This document shows, in pieces, positions 18,235 to 27,843 of a stretch of 64,000 bases of DNA. The translations under genes and the position numbers were made by a program. Positions within the stretch are counted from its first letter, which is position 1. Every line of letters begins with the position of its first letter. Origin of the DNA: Clostridium sp. Cult2 (lineage in GTDB: Bacteria > Bacillota > Clostridia > Tissierellales > Tepidimicrobiaceae); contig NZ_PPXX01000034.1 in assembly GCF_021655075.1 (NCBI RefSeq), forward strand, positions 1-64,000, given 5' to 3'. The notes under the pieces were generated by a model. That model searched no databases. It saw only the letters and a list, made by a program, of their open reading frames with translations, and had not been told where the DNA came from.

Positions 18235-19590
18235 TTGGATTCAAGTATATTACGTGAAAAAAAATTAGAGGACTTGCGGGTTATAGCTAAGACCTTGGGG
18301 CTAAAAAGCATTACTAAATATAGAAAAGATGAATTAATAGATATGATTATGCAAAACACAGTTAAAGAAGAAGAGGAGTTACCTCAGAAAAAGACAACAG
18401 AGGAAATAGATATTAGCGATATCGATATGGAGGAATTACCTGACAAGGTTACTGAAGAATTAGAACAGATGGACAACATTGACGGTGCAGAAGGAATATT
18501 GGAAACACATCAAGATGGATATGGATTTTTAAGATCTGAAAATTATTTATCGGGAGATAATGATATATATGTATCCCCTTCCCAGATTAGAAGGTTTAGA
18601 CTTAGAACAGGAGACAAAGTATTTGGTATAACTAGGCCTGCTAAATCGGGAGAAAAGTATAAAGCTCTTCTCTATGTAAAAAGTGTAAATGGATTAGATC
18701 CAGAAACTTGCCTTGAGAGACCAGATTTTGATAGTCTAACCCCAATATACCCAAGACAAAGAATTGCATTGGAAACAGTTCCAAATAATCTTTCCACTAG
18801 AATTATCGATTTAATAGCTCCCATTGGAAAGGGACAGAGAGGGATGATTGTCTCTCCACCAAAAGCAGGTAAAACAACACTTCTTAAATCTGTTGCTAAC
18901 GCCATTTCTAAGAATCATCCAGAGATAGAAATAATTGTGCTTTTAATAGATGAAAGACCTGAAGAAGTTACAGATATGAAAAGATCTGTCGATGGAGATG
19001 TGGTATATTCAACCTTCGACGAGCTTCCAAATCATCATACTAAGGTTGCGGAAATAGTCCTGGAAAGGGCTAAAAGACTTGTTGAGCATGGAAAAGATGT
19101 TATAATCCTATTGGATAGTATTACCCGTCTTGCAAGAGCCTATAATCTTACCATCCCAGCCACAGGAAGAACCTTATCCGGTGGATTAGACCCTGGAGCA
19201 TTGCATAGACCAAAGAGATTTTTTGGTGCAGCCAGAAATTTAGAAGAAGGAGGTAGCTTAACTATTTTAGCTACTGCTTTAGTTGAAACTGGTAGTAGGA
19301 TGGATGATGTTATATTTGAAGAGTTTAAGGGTACAGGTAATATGGAGATACATTTAGATAGAAGGCTTTCAGAAAAAAGAATATTCCCAGCTTTGGACAT
19401 CAACAAATCTGGAACTAGAAGAGAAGACTTACTATTAACCCAAAAGGAATTAGAAACTATTTGGAATATTAGAAAGGCATTAGGGAATGCTCCTACTCAA
19501 GATGTAACGGAAACTTTAATAGATAATTTAATGGGGACTAAGTCTAATGAAGAGTTTATAGAAGATATGAGAAATAAAATTTGGTTATAG
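18235..19590 (+). CDS. rho: Transcription termination factor Rho
   Basis: Hexameric RNA-dependent ATPase that terminates transcription. The 451-residue protein has an N-terminal SAP-like Rho_N segment ([28 protein letters not shown]), an acidic linker (about 43-85), the RNA-binding cold-shock-like domain with [20 protein letters not shown], and the ATPase domain with Walker [21 protein letters not shown], Walker [14 protein letters not shown] and the Q-loop [17 protein letters not shown]. The TTG start follows GGAGGTG. It sits before rpmE, as in B. subtilis. Confidence 0.98.
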   Translation: MDSSILREKKLEDLRVIAKTLGLKSITKYRKDELIDMIMQNTVKEEEELPQKKTTEEIDISDIDMEELPDKVTEELEQMDNIDGAEGILETHQDGYGFLRSENYLSGDNDIYVSPSQIRRFRLRTGDKVFGITRPAKSGEKYKALLYVKSVNGLDPETCLERPDFDSLTPIYPRQRIALETVPNNLSTRIIDLIAPIGKGQRGMIVSPPKAGKTTLLKSVANAISKNHPEIEIIVLLIDERPEEVTDMKRSVDGDVVYSTFDELPNHHTKVAEIVLERAKRLVEHGKDVIILLDSITRLARAYNLTIPATGRTLSGGLDPGALHRPKRFFGAARNLEEGGSLTILATALVETGSRMDDVIFEEFKGTGNMEIHLDRRLSEKRIFPALDINKSGTRREDLLLTQKELETIWNIRKALGNAPTQDVTETLIDNLMGTKSNEEFIEDMRNKIWL

Positions 19591-19682
19591 TTGAAATATT
19601 TTTAGGATTGTGCTATAATTAACTGGTCAAATTATGTGAAATAATGTATATTGTATACTTGCAATAAAGAGAGGTGAAAGGA

Positions 19683-19883
19683 ATGAAAAAAGGAATACAT
19701 CCAGAATATTATGAAGCTACAGTAAGATGTGCCTGTGGCAATACATTCAAAACTGGTTCAACAAAGGAAGATTTAAAAGTAGAAATTTGTTCAGAATGCC
19801 ATCCATTCTTTACAGGACGTCAAAAGTTTACTGAACGTGGTGGTCGTGTGGAAAAATTCAAGAAAAAATATGGTATGGATTAA
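19683..19883 (+). CDS. rpmE: 50S ribosomal protein L31 (zinc-binding form)
   Basis: A 66-residue large-subunit protein. [19 protein letters not shown] and [14 protein letters not shown] carry the paired cysteines of the zinc-containing type, the isoform normally expressed under zinc sufficiency. The ATG at 19683 follows GAGGTGAAAGG at proper spacing; a GTG nine bases earlier lies in that ribosome binding site. The position after rho is conserved across Firmicutes. Confidence 0.97.
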   Translation: MKKGIHPEYYEATVRCACGNTFKTGSTKEDLKVEICSECHPFFTGRQKFTERGGRVEKFKKKYGMD

Positions 19884-19906
19884 TTTCTATTATTACAAAA
19901 CCAAAT

Positions 19907-19950
19907 AGGTTAGTTGCCTATATAGAATATAGCATCTAACCTTTATTTTT
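19907..19950 (+). terminator. Terminator after rpmE
   Basis: AGGTTAG (19907-19913) pairs with CTAACCT (19936-19942), followed by a T-rich tract. The inner loop also contains a partly self-complementary TATATAG/ATATAG sequence. Confidence 0.65.
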
Positions 19951-19973
19951 ATTTGGGACAATGTGGGACAATG

Positions 19974-20027
19974 GGGACGGTTCTCCCTGTCCCAAAAGAA
20001 GATTTATGGGACAGGGAGAACCGTCCC
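19974..20027. repeat. Long palindrome, repeat family 1 (copy b)
   Basis: GGGACGGTTCTCCCTGTCCC (19974-19993) and its exact complement (20008-20027) form a perfect 20-bp stem around a 14-base AT-rich loop. Two direct GGGACAATG copies (19955-19972) precede it. It is the largest member of family 1 and lies only 28 bases before the DUF1385 gene, so the RNA hairpin would be in that gene's leader. Confidence 0.85.
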
Positions 20028-20054
20028 TGCTGTCCCAGTAGGGGTGTTGATTAA

Positions 20055-21008
20055 ATGAAGATAAAAGAAGTAAAAAGACTTCCTGAACATATAACTTCCA
20101 TTGGTGGGCAAGCATTAATAGAAGGAATTCTTATGAGAGGACCAAAGGATCTGGCTATTGCTGTAAGAAAGCCAGATGGTGAAATAGTTCTAAAAAAAGA
20201 AACATTAAATACTTTAGGTATGAGATATAAATTTTTTAGGTTTCCTCTTATAAGAGGTGTGGTAGGTTTAGTAGAATCAATGGCCTTTGGTATAAGGGCC
20301 TTAATGTATTCTGCTGAATTCTTTGAAGAGGGTATTGAAGAAGAAAAGAAGGAATCTTTTCTAGATAGGGTTTTTAAGGATAAAAGAGAAGACGCAGAAA
20401 TAGTATTTACACTAATGATATCCCTCGTATTTACCATTCTATTATTTATATTATTGCCAAGCCTTATCACTAATTTTTTTAAAAAAAACTTAGAGACTCC
20501 ATTCCTGTTGAATTTAATAGAGGGTTTAGTTCGTATTGTATTATTCCTAATATATGTGACAGTAGTTTCTAGAATGGAGGATGTAGGAAGAGTTTTTGAA
20601 TATCACGGTGCAGAACACAAGACCATTCATTGTTATGAAAATGGAGATACTTTGACTGTGGAGAATGTGAAAAAATATCCTATACTACATCCTAGATGTG
20701 GAACAAGTTTTTTATTCATGGTTATGATTGTAAGTATTCTAGTTTTATCCTTCTTTGGATGGCCTAACCCCTTACAAAGGGTTTTAATAAGATTAGTAAT
20801 GCTTCCTGTAATAGCAGGGATTTCCTATGAGATAAATAGGATTATTGGCAAAAGTAGTTCCAAATTGGCTTATTATCTATCCTATCCTGGATTAATAATA
20901 CAAAAAATTGCTACAGTTAAGGAGCCAGATGAATCCCAAATAGAAGTGGCTATAGAGGCATTAAAGGCAGTCCTTACGGGTAAAAAGGAAGAAGACCTAT
21001 GGAAATAA
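20055..21008 (+). CDS. DUF1385 membrane protein
   Basis: A 317-residue integral membrane protein of the DUF1385 family, which in many clostridia lies between rpmE and prmC. It has the family start SIGGQALIEGILMRGP, then FPLIRGVVGLVESMAFGIRAL, several membrane helices (about 117-140, 150-170, 215-235, 240-260), and the conserved FEYHGAEHKTIHCYE with HPRCGTSF, rich in possible metal ligands (His, Glu, Cys). The biochemical role is unknown. It overlaps prmC by 10 bases, indicating translational coupling. Confidence 0.9.
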   Translation: MKIKEVKRLPEHITSIGGQALIEGILMRGPKDLAIAVRKPDGEIVLKKETLNTLGMRYKFFRFPLIRGVVGLVESMAFGIRALMYSAEFFEEGIEEEKKESFLDRVFKDKREDAEIVFTLMISLVFTILLFILLPSLITNFFKKNLETPFLLNLIEGLVRIVLFLIYVTVVSRMEDVGRVFEYHGAEHKTIHCYENGDTLTVENVKKYPILHPRCGTSFLFMVMIVSILVLSFFGWPNPLQRVLIRLVMLPVIAGISYEINRIIGKSSSKLAYYLSYPGLIIQKIATVKEPDESQIEVAIEALKAVLTGKKEEDLWK

Positions 21009-21874
21009 ATCGTTTATTACAAAGAGGAGTAGATCTGATAAAGGATAGACAATATGTAAACCCTGTATTAGAGGCTACTCTTTTATTAAGTGAATTATTA
21101 AATGTGGATAAAATCTATATCTATACCCATGGAAAAGAGAAGGTATCTAAGCCTATTGTGGATAAATTTTTGGAATTGATGGAGAAGAGAGCTAAAGGAT
21201 ATCCTATCCAATATATTATTAACAAGAAGGAATTTATGGGTTTAGATTTCTATGTAGAAGAAGGGGTTTTAATACCTCGTCCTGATACGGAAATTCTCGT
21301 AGAATATGTTTTAGAATATATAGATGATAAATATAAGGATGATCTTATAAATATATTAGATCTAGGTATAGGTAGCGGTGCCATAGCTTTAAGCATTGCT
21401 TATTATAAGAAAAATGCTACCGTATATGGGGTGGATATTCATGAAATACCGTTGAAGGTAGCTAAAATAAATAAGGAAAGATTTAAATTAAACAATGTCA
21501 ACCTATATAAAGGTGATTTATTTAAGGGGATAGAAGGATTAAATGAAAAATTTCATATAATAACCTCAAATCCACCGTATATACCAGAAAGGGAAATAAA
21601 TACCCTTCAAGTAGAAGTAAAGGATTATGAACCCAAAGAAGCTTTAGATGGGGGAGAGGATGGGTTAAAATTTTATAGAAGGATAATCCCAGAAAGTAAA
21701 AACTATTTAACAGAAGAGGGTTTGTTGATTTTTGAGATAGGCTACAATCAAGGTGATGAAGTGATGCATATGATGATAGATGAAGGTTTTAATAATGTCC
21801 AAATATTAAAGGATTTACAAGGGTTGGATAGAGTAGTTTTTGGAATATTGGATAAAGGGAGTTGGAATAGATGA
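20999..21874 (+). CDS. prmC: Release factor glutamine methyltransferase PrmC
   Basis: Methylates the Gln of the GGQ motif of peptide-chain release factors. The 291-residue protein has an N-terminal helical domain, QYIINKKEFMGLDFYVEEGVLIPRPDTEILVEY-like linker motifs, the SAM-binding ILDLGIGSGAIALS and the substrate-binding NPPY in SNPPYIPERE. Its substrate RF1 is encoded about 1.2 kb downstream, separated by two transporter genes. It overlaps the DUF1385 gene at the start and the first chromate-type transporter gene at the end (4 bases). Confidence 0.96.
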   Translation: MEINRLLQRGVDLIKDRQYVNPVLEATLLLSELLNVDKIYIYTHGKEKVSKPIVDKFLELMEKRAKGYPIQYIINKKEFMGLDFYVEEGVLIPRPDTEILVEYVLEYIDDKYKDDLINILDLGIGSGAIALSIAYYKKNATVYGVDIHEIPLKVAKINKERFKLNNVNLYKGDLFKGIEGLNEKFHIITSNPPYIPEREINTLQVEVKDYEPKEALDGGEDGLKFYRRIIPESKNYLTEEGLLIFEIGYNQGDEVMHMMIDEGFNNVQILKDLQGLDRVVFGILDKGSWNR

Positions 21875-22392
21875 GTCTGTTAATTAAATTGTTTATCTCC
21901 TTTTTTAAAATAGGCGCTTTTAGTTTTGGTGGAGGATATGCTATGCTTCCTCTAATAAAAGAAGAAGTAATTGAGGTTCATGGCTGGCTAACAAATGCAG
22001 AATTTATAGATATTTTAGCCATATCAGAAATGACTCCAGGGCCTATAGCAATAAATACTGCTACTTTTTTAGGATATAGGGTATCAGGCATATTAGGATC
22101 TTTTGTAGCAACCATAGCTGTAGTATTGCCTTCTTTCATTATTATGAGTATTATATTCCACTTTCTAAATAAATTTAAAGATTCTCCTTATACGGATTGG
22201 TTTTTTATTGGTATTAGACCAATAGTGTTAGGGTTAATAGCTTCCGCTTCTATATCTGTAGCCATGGATGCGTTTATTGATTTAAAATCCGTAATTATTA
22301 GTGTAATATTATTCTATCTGGTTTCTTTTAAAAAGCTTAATCCAATATATGCAATTATATTGGCAGGAATAACTGGAGCAATTATCTATTAA
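21871..22392 (+). CDS. Chromate transporter (CHR) family half protein 1
   Basis: A 173-residue short CHR-family protein with about five or six membrane helices. Family features are FFKIGAFSFGGGYAMLPLI near the N-terminus and ISEMTPGPIAINTATFLGYR. Short CHR proteins work as pairs, and the second half follows after 14 bases. Characterised members export chromate with sulfate-like antagonism; in a soil or gut anaerobe the true substrate may be another oxyanion. Its start overlaps the prmC stop. Confidence 0.9.
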   Translation: MSLLIKLFISFFKIGAFSFGGGYAMLPLIKEEVIEVHGWLTNAEFIDILAISEMTPGPIAINTATFLGYRVSGILGSFVATIAVVLPSFIIMSIIFHFLNKFKDSPYTDWFFIGIRPIVLGLIASASISVAMDAFIDLKSVIISVILFYLVSFKKLNPIYAIILAGITGAIIY

Positions 22393-22406
22393 GGTAGGTG
22401 GAACAT

Positions 22407-22937
22407 ATGCTTTTTGATATGTTTAAAACATTTTTTAAGGTAGGTGCCTTTACCATTGGGGGAGGCTACGCTATGATACCCATAATTCAAAAAGAAATAG
22501 TGGATAACAAAAAATGGGTAAAGGAAGAAGAATTTTTAGATATTATCGCCATATCCCAAGGCTCTCCAGGGCCTATTGCTGTAAATGTGAGTATATTTGT
22601 AGGGTATAAATTAAAAGGATTAAAAGGAGCATTAGCTTGTACTTTGGGAACTACTTTGCCATCCTTCTTAATTATACTTTCAATTGCCACTGTGTTTTTC
22701 CAATTTAGAAATAATCCCATTATTGAAAAGGTATTTTTAGGGATTAGACCAGCAGTAGTTGCATTAATAGCATCTGCTGTATATCGCTTGGCAAAACAAT
22801 CTAAATTTGATTATAAAAAACTATCAATATCCATAATAACCACTTTAATTATAGTCTTTTTAGGCATAAGTCCTATCTATTTAATATTAGTAGGAGGCAT
22901 AAGTTCCATATTATATTATAAAAGTAAAAAAATTTAA
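22407..22937 (+). CDS. Chromate transporter (CHR) family half protein 2
   Basis: A 176-residue partner of the preceding protein, with FFKVGAFTIGGGYAMIPII and ISQGSPGPIAVNVSIFVGYKLKG. The two halves align with each other throughout and presumably have opposite membrane topologies, forming one antiparallel unit. The ATG at 22407 is preceded by AAGGTAGGTGG; the GTG at 22398 lies within that sequence. Not part of the B. subtilis gene order at this spot. Confidence 0.9.
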   Translation: MLFDMFKTFFKVGAFTIGGGYAMIPIIQKEIVDNKKWVKEEEFLDIIAISQGSPGPIAVNVSIFVGYKLKGLKGALACTLGTTLPSFLIILSIATVFFQFRNNPIIEKVFLGIRPAVVALIASAVYRLAKQSKFDYKKLSISIITTLIIVFLGISPIYLILVGGISSILYYKSKKI

Positions 22938-23084
22938 AAATAATCCTTTATAATAATACATATTTATGCTATTCTAATCTAGTGCATTGGATTTTTTAGT
23001 ATAAATCATGGTATAATATAAATGAAATTGTTAATTTGATTATAAAATTTATATATAAGATTGAGTTTGGAGAGGAGGTATAAT

Positions 23085-24152
23085 ATGTTAGAAAAATTAT
23101 CCTTTATAGAAAATAAATATAAAGAATTAAGCCTGAAAATAATTGACCCTGAAATTATAAATAATATTGAAGAATGGCAAAGACTTGTTAAGGAGCATGC
23201 AGACATAGAACCAATTGTAACCAAGTATAAGGAATACACTAAAGCCCAAAATACTTTAGAAGAAGATAAAGAAATGCTCAAAGAAAAATTAGATGATGAA
23301 ATGAAGGAATTATTAAAAGAAGAGATAGCAGAATATGAAGAGATTGTTGAAAGATTGGAAGAAGAATTAAGGATACTCCTTATACCAAAGGACCCAAATG
23401 ATCATAAGAATGTAATCGTTGAAATTAGAGCAGGAGCTGGTGGAGACGAGGCAGGATTATTTGCAGGGGATTTGTTTAGAATGTATAGTATGTATGCAGA
23501 AAGACAAGGATGGAAAACTGAACTGATGAGTTCCAGTGAACAAGGCGTTGGTGGATTTAAAGAAGTAATATTTATGATAAAAGGTAAAGGTGCCTATAGT
23601 AGGTTGAAATATGAATCTGGAGTCCATAGGGTTCAAAGGGTTCCTACAACTGAATCTAGTGGTAGAATTCATACTTCTACAGCAACTGTAGCAGTATTGC
23701 CAGAAGCAGAGGATATCGATATTGAAATAAATCAAAATGATATTAGGGTGGATGTATATCGTTCATCTGGAAATGGTGGTCAAAGCGTTAATACTACCGA
23801 CTCCGCTGTGAGAATAACCCATATTCCAACGGGGATGGTAGTAGCTTGTCAAGATGAAAAATCTCAGCTGAAGAATAAAGAAAAGGCAATGAAAATACTG
23901 AAGACTAGATTATTCGACCAGATGATGAGAGAACAACATGCTGAAATAGCTGAGGAAAGACGATCCCAAGTAGGAACAGGAGATAGGTCCGAAAGAATAA
24001 GAACCTATAATTTCCCACAAGGAAGGATTACAGACCACAGAATCAATATGACCATTTATAAGTTGGAAAACTTTTTAGATGGGGATATTGATGATATGAT
24101 AGATGGTTTAATAACTTCAGATCAAGCAGAAAAATTAAAACAAGTAGGTTAA
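23085..24152 (+). CDS. prfA: Peptide chain release factor 1
   Basis: Recognises UAA and UAG and triggers peptide release. The 355-residue protein has the normal length, an N-terminal coiled domain, the stop-codon recognition PxT motif ([20 protein letters not shown]) and the GGQ motif at about 231-233 in [20 protein letters not shown]. PrmC, which modifies this Gln, is encoded just upstream. ATG chosen because AGAGGAGG is directly upstream; the TTG at 23061 lacks a ribosome binding site. Confidence 0.98.
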   Translation: MLEKLSFIENKYKELSLKIIDPEIINNIEEWQRLVKEHADIEPIVTKYKEYTKAQNTLEEDKEMLKEKLDDEMKELLKEEIAEYEEIVERLEEELRILLIPKDPNDHKNVIVEIRAGAGGDEAGLFAGDLFRMYSMYAERQGWKTELMSSSEQGVGGFKEVIFMIKGKGAYSRLKYESGVHRVQRVPTTESSGRIHTSTATVAVLPEAEDIDIEINQNDIRVDVYRSSGNGGQSVNTTDSAVRITHIPTGMVVACQDEKSQLKNKEKAMKILKTRLFDQMMREQHAEIAEERRSQVGTGDRSERIRTYNFPQGRITDHRINMTIYKLENFLDGDIDDMIDGLITSDQAEKLKQVG

Positions 24153-24160
24153 TATATAGA

Positions 24161-24189
24161 CTCGGATAGCAAACTCTATCCGAGTTTTC
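24161..24189 (+). terminator. Intrinsic terminator after prfA
   Basis: CTCGGATAG (24161-24169) and CTATCCGAG (24176-24184) form a perfect 9-bp stem with a 6-base loop, followed by TTTTC. Confidence 0.9.
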
Positions 24190-24237
24190 TATATTATAAT
24201 ATATGAAGAATGAAATTACTAAAGGAGGAATCAATAT

Positions 24238-25857
24238 ATGAAATTTGAATTCAATCCATTAGTCTATCATTATCCATCAAGGAGAAATGTAATCTATGGC
24301 AAAAAGGGTATGGTAGCTACTGGAAATCCATTGGCAGCAAATGCAGGGTTAGAAATATTAAAAAAAGGTGGAAATGCAATTGATGCAGCCGTAGCAACGG
24401 CAGCTACTTTAACAGTGGTAGAACCAACTGCTAATGGCATAGGTGGAGATGCTTTTGCATTGGTTTGGACAAAAGGAAAATTACATGGTCTTAATGCTAG
24501 TGGACCTTCTCCTAAAAAGATAAGCATTAAAGCATTAAAACAAAGAGGATTAGATAGTATTCCAACTGTTGGAGTAGTTCCAGTAAATGTGCCAGGAGTT
24601 CCTGCAGCTTGGGCTGAATTATGGAAAAAATTTGGTTCCTCATTAGAGTTTAAGGAATTATTAAAGCCAGCTATTTCCTATGCAAGAGAAGGTTTTATTA
24701 TCCAACCAGGCGTTGGAAGTGTATGGAAAAAATCCTTCAATAAATTTTCTAAAGCATTAAAAGAGGACAAATCCATTGAAGGATGGTTTGATACCTTTGC
24801 ACCAGAGGGTAAATGTATGAGAGCAGGAGACTTACTCTGTTTGGAAGATCATGGAAATACCTTAGAAGAAATAGGAAACACTCTTTCAGAAACCATATAT
24901 AGGGGAGAATTAGCTGAAAAAATTGCTCTTTTCTTTAAAGAAAATGATGGATTTTTGGAGCTATCGGATTTAGAGGATTATTATCCAGAATGGGTAGAAC
25001 CAATATCTACTGATTATAAAGGTTTCGATGTATATGAAATACCTCCAAACGGTCATGGGATTACTGTATTAATGGCATTAAATATATTAAAACAATTAAA
25101 ACTTGATGATATGAACTCCTTCAATAGCACCCATTATCAGATTGAAGCTCTCAAATTGGCTTTTAAAGACGCTAAAGAATATGTGGCGGATCCTAAGTCC
25201 ATGAAAGTATCAGTAGAAGAACTTTTGTCCATGGAATATGCCAGAAGTAGGGCTAAACTAATCAATGAAAAGGCAATATTGCCTGAAGTAGGGAAACCTT
25301 CAAAGAGTGGTACCGTCTACCTAGCAACTGCTGATCAATATGGGAATATGGTTTCCTATATTCAAAGTAATTATATGGGCTTTGGCTCTGGAATAGTTAT
25401 TCCAAATACGGGTATTGCAATGCATAATCGAGGTTGTAACTTTAGTTTAGACCCAAATTCAGACAACGCTCTAGAAGGAGGTAAAAAACCCTATCACACT
25501 ATAATACCAGGATTTTTAATGAAGGATGGAAAGCCAGTTGGTCCCTTTGGAGTAATGGGAGGCTTTATGCAACCACAGGGACATTTACAAGTATTAATCA
25601 ATACTATTGAGTATAAATTAAATCCTCAGGATGCTTTGGATAGACCTAGATGGCAATGGGTAGGAGATAAAACAATTGAAGTGGAGCAATCCTTTGATAA
25701 CAATTTGGCCCTTCAATTAGAAAGGGCTTGCCATAATATTGTAGTTAAAGCTGATAGTGTAGGATTTGGTAGAGGAGAAATTATCTGGAGAGACCATAAT
25801 GGTATATTATGTGGAGCTTGTGAACCAAGAACCGACGGATATGTAGCCGTTTGGTAG
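24238..25857 (+). CDS. Gamma-glutamyltransferase family protein
   Basis: A 539-residue Ntn-hydrolase, related to Ggt and YwrD. The large-subunit part contains GNPLAANAGLEILKKGGNAIDAAVA and VEPTANGIGGDAFA. The predicted autocleavage nucleophile is Thr359 in SGTVYLATADQYGNMVS, followed by the glycine-rich GGKKPYHTIIPGF and PFGVMGGFMQPQGHLQV. There is no signal peptide, so it is probably cytoplasmic, unlike classical secreted Ggt. It could hydrolyse glutathione-like or gamma-glutamyl compounds or an amide substrate of amino-acid degradation; the actual substrate is open. It ends one base before the convergent ZIP gene. Confidence 0.88.
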   Translation: MKFEFNPLVYHYPSRRNVIYGKKGMVATGNPLAANAGLEILKKGGNAIDAAVATAATLTVVEPTANGIGGDAFALVWTKGKLHGLNASGPSPKKISIKALKQRGLDSIPTVGVVPVNVPGVPAAWAELWKKFGSSLEFKELLKPAISYAREGFIIQPGVGSVWKKSFNKFSKALKEDKSIEGWFDTFAPEGKCMRAGDLLCLEDHGNTLEEIGNTLSETIYRGELAEKIALFFKENDGFLELSDLEDYYPEWVEPISTDYKGFDVYEIPPNGHGITVLMALNILKQLKLDDMNSFNSTHYQIEALKLAFKDAKEYVADPKSMKVSVEELLSMEYARSRAKLINEKAILPEVGKPSKSGTVYLATADQYGNMVSYIQSNYMGFGSGIVIPNTGIAMHNRGCNFSLDPNSDNALEGGKKPYHTIIPGFLMKDGKPVGPFGVMGGFMQPQGHLQVLINTIEYKLNPQDALDRPRWQWVGDKTIEVEQSFDNNLALQLERACHNIVVKADSVGFGRGEIIWRDHNGILCGACEPRTDGYVAVW

Positions 25858-25858
25858 A

Positions 25859-26569
25859 CTAAAAATATAATACAATTCCAATTACAAATCCAATTACTAT
25901 GCCTATAGATGAAGCCCTCCCTTTGTGGAGGGTTTTTGCGCTGGGTATTATTTCATCGCAAATTATATATAGCATAGTACCACCAGCAAAGGATAGGCAT
26001 AAAGAGATAAATATATTTGAAATCATTCCTATATAAGCACCTAAAAATGCACCTATTCCTGTGGGGATTCCCGTTATTAGGGTGTAGAAAATAATTTTGA
26101 GAGAAGATTTATTTCCAACTCTTAAAGGTATGGCCATGGACAATCCCTCTGGTATATTATGTAATAACATAGCTAAGGAAAGAACAGGTCCTAAATTGGA
26201 CATGGTTAAAAAACTAGAACCTAAGGCTAAACCTTCAGGAAAATTGTGGACTGCTATACTTATGCCTAAAAGCAAACTGCTCTTTACAAGAGGATTTTTT
26301 ATCATCTGTTCTACGTGCTTTTCTACGAATATTACCAGTATAATACCTAATAAAATCCCAATAATAGCAATAAATAAACCTCCAAGAATAAAGGACTCAG
26401 GTAGCAGATGAAAGGTTACAATAAACAACATAAATCCTCCAGTTAATCCTAATAGGAAAGATAGAGTTCTATTGGTGTTTTTAACAAAAAGAGAAACCAA
26501 CCCACCAAGGCCTGTGCCTACCATACCTACAACAAAACCATAAATTGTTATTATCCATATATCTTTCAT
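25859..26569 (-). CDS. ZIP family divalent metal transporter
   Basis: A 236-residue integral membrane protein with about eight helices. Two metal-site helices are evident: IAVHNFPEGLALGSS and LLHNIPEGLSMAIP. ZIP proteins take Zn2+ or other divalent metals into the cytoplasm. It is convergent with the Ggt-like gene with no terminator space between the stop codons. The ribosome binding site AGGGTGAGA lies just upstream of ATG. Confidence 0.92.
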   Translation of the reverse strand: MKDIWIITIYGFVVGMVGTGLGGLVSLFVKNTNRTLSFLLGLTGGFMLFIVTFHLLPESFILGGLFIAIIGILLGIILVIFVEKHVEQMIKNPLVKSSLLLGISIAVHNFPEGLALGSSFLTMSNLGPVLSLAMLLHNIPEGLSMAIPLRVGNKSSLKIIFYTLITGIPTGIGAFLGAYIGMISNIFISLCLSFAGGTMLYIICDEIIPSAKTLHKGRASSIGIVIGFVIGIVLYF

Positions 26570-26636
26570 ATTCTCACCCTTTCTATATAATTAATATTCT
26601 AAGGATTAGATAATAAGAACAATTTTCCAATTATAA

Positions 26637-26662
26637 AGACAGGAGAAAAAATTCTCCTGTCT
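26637..26662. terminator. Short hairpin related to repeat family 1 (copy c)
   Basis: AGACAGGAGAA (26637-26647) and TTCTCCTGTCT (26652-26662) form a perfect 11-bp stem with a 4-base A loop. It shares the GACAGGAGAA arm of family 1 but lacks the GGGGACGG centre. It lies between the divergent zip and sua5 genes. Confidence 0.6.
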
Positions 26663-26772
26663 CAATTATGCATTGTACTAATAGCTAGTAAAATTTAAAA
26701 GAAAAATTTGTTTAATTATCCACCTTATAATGTATAATAGTACATGAAGAAGACATGAAAAGAAGGGAAATT

Positions 26773-27831
26773 ATGAAGCCAATAAAAACCAAAGTAATTA
26801 AAGTAAATGGAATAAACCCAGAAAAGGAACTGGTAATGGAAGGAGCAAAATTCATTAAAGAAGGAAAGCTGGTAGCTTTTCCTACAGAAACCGTCTATGG
26901 TCTAGGAGCAAATGGGCTTAATGAAGAGGCGGTAAAGGAAATATTTATTGCAAAGGGTAGACCACAGGATAATCCTTTAATACTGCATGTATCTTCTACA
27001 GAAGACATAAAGCCTTTAGTACAATTTATATCCAAGGAAGCAAAAATGCTAATAGAAAGGTTTTGGCCAGGACCCTTAACAATATTGTTCAAAAAAAGCA
27101 ATGTAGTTCCAGACATTATAACTGCTGGACTTGATACAGTAGCGATTAGAATGCCTAATCATCCTATTGCTTTTGGGCTCATTAAAAGGAGTGGCGTACC
27201 TATTGCTGCACCTTCTGCTAATACCTCTGGTAAACCTAGCCCTACATCAGCTAGTCATGTTATAGAGGATTTATATGGGAAAGTCCATATGATAATAGAT
27301 GGTGGCGCTACTGGGGTAGGCCTTGAATCTACGGTTTTAGATTTAACTGGGGATATACCCATGATACTAAGGCCCGGTGGAATAACCTTGGAGGATTTAC
27401 AGAAGGTAATTCCCAGTGTAAAAGAGGATTTGAGCATTATCAAAGATAATAAGAATATTATCCCTAAATCCCCTGGACAAAAATATAGACATTATGCTCC
27501 AAAGGCAGATATGATAGTATTTGTTGGAGATGTAGAGGATATGGTTAAAGAAATAATAATAAAAGCAAAAAAAATCACATCTCAAGGGAAAACCGTTGGC
27601 ATAATGGCTACAGATGAGACCAAGGATAGATATGAAGAAGGGCTAGTAATATCTGTAGGAAGTAGAAAAAACATGGAAACCATTGGTCATAATCTTTTTA
27701 ACACCATTAGGTTGTTTGACGAAAAAAATGTAGACATAATTCTTGCTGAAGGAGTAGAGTTATCTTATATTGGTACAGCTATTATGAATAGATTAAAAAA
27801 GGCTTCAGGAGGAAATATAATAAAGGTATAA
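26773..27831 (+). CDS. L-threonylcarbamoyladenylate synthase (Sua5/YwlC)
   Basis: Makes threonylcarbamoyl-AMP from Thr, bicarbonate and ATP for the t6A37 modification of ANN-decoding tRNAs. The 352-residue protein has the YrdC domain (about 15-200: LVAFPTETVYGLGANG, KGRPQDNPLILHV, AIRMPNHP, APSANTSGKPSPT, GLESTVLDL) plus the C-terminal Sua5 domain (about 235-350), linked by the conserved PGQKYRHYAPKA. ATG at 26773 follows AGAAGGGA; an upstream ATG at 26755 has a poorer site. Matches ywlC in the B. subtilis order, next to ywlE. Confidence 0.95.
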   Translation: MKPIKTKVIKVNGINPEKELVMEGAKFIKEGKLVAFPTETVYGLGANGLNEEAVKEIFIAKGRPQDNPLILHVSSTEDIKPLVQFISKEAKMLIERFWPGPLTILFKKSNVVPDIITAGLDTVAIRMPNHPIAFGLIKRSGVPIAAPSANTSGKPSPTSASHVIEDLYGKVHMIIDGGATGVGLESTVLDLTGDIPMILRPGGITLEDLQKVIPSVKEDLSIIKDNKNIIPKSPGQKYRHYAPKADMIVFVGDVEDMVKEIIIKAKKITSQGKTVGIMATDETKDRYEEGLVISVGSRKNMETIGHNLFNTIRLFDEKNVDIILAEGVELSYIGTAIMNRLKKASGGNIIKV

Positions 27832-27843
27832 GGAGAGAGAAAG

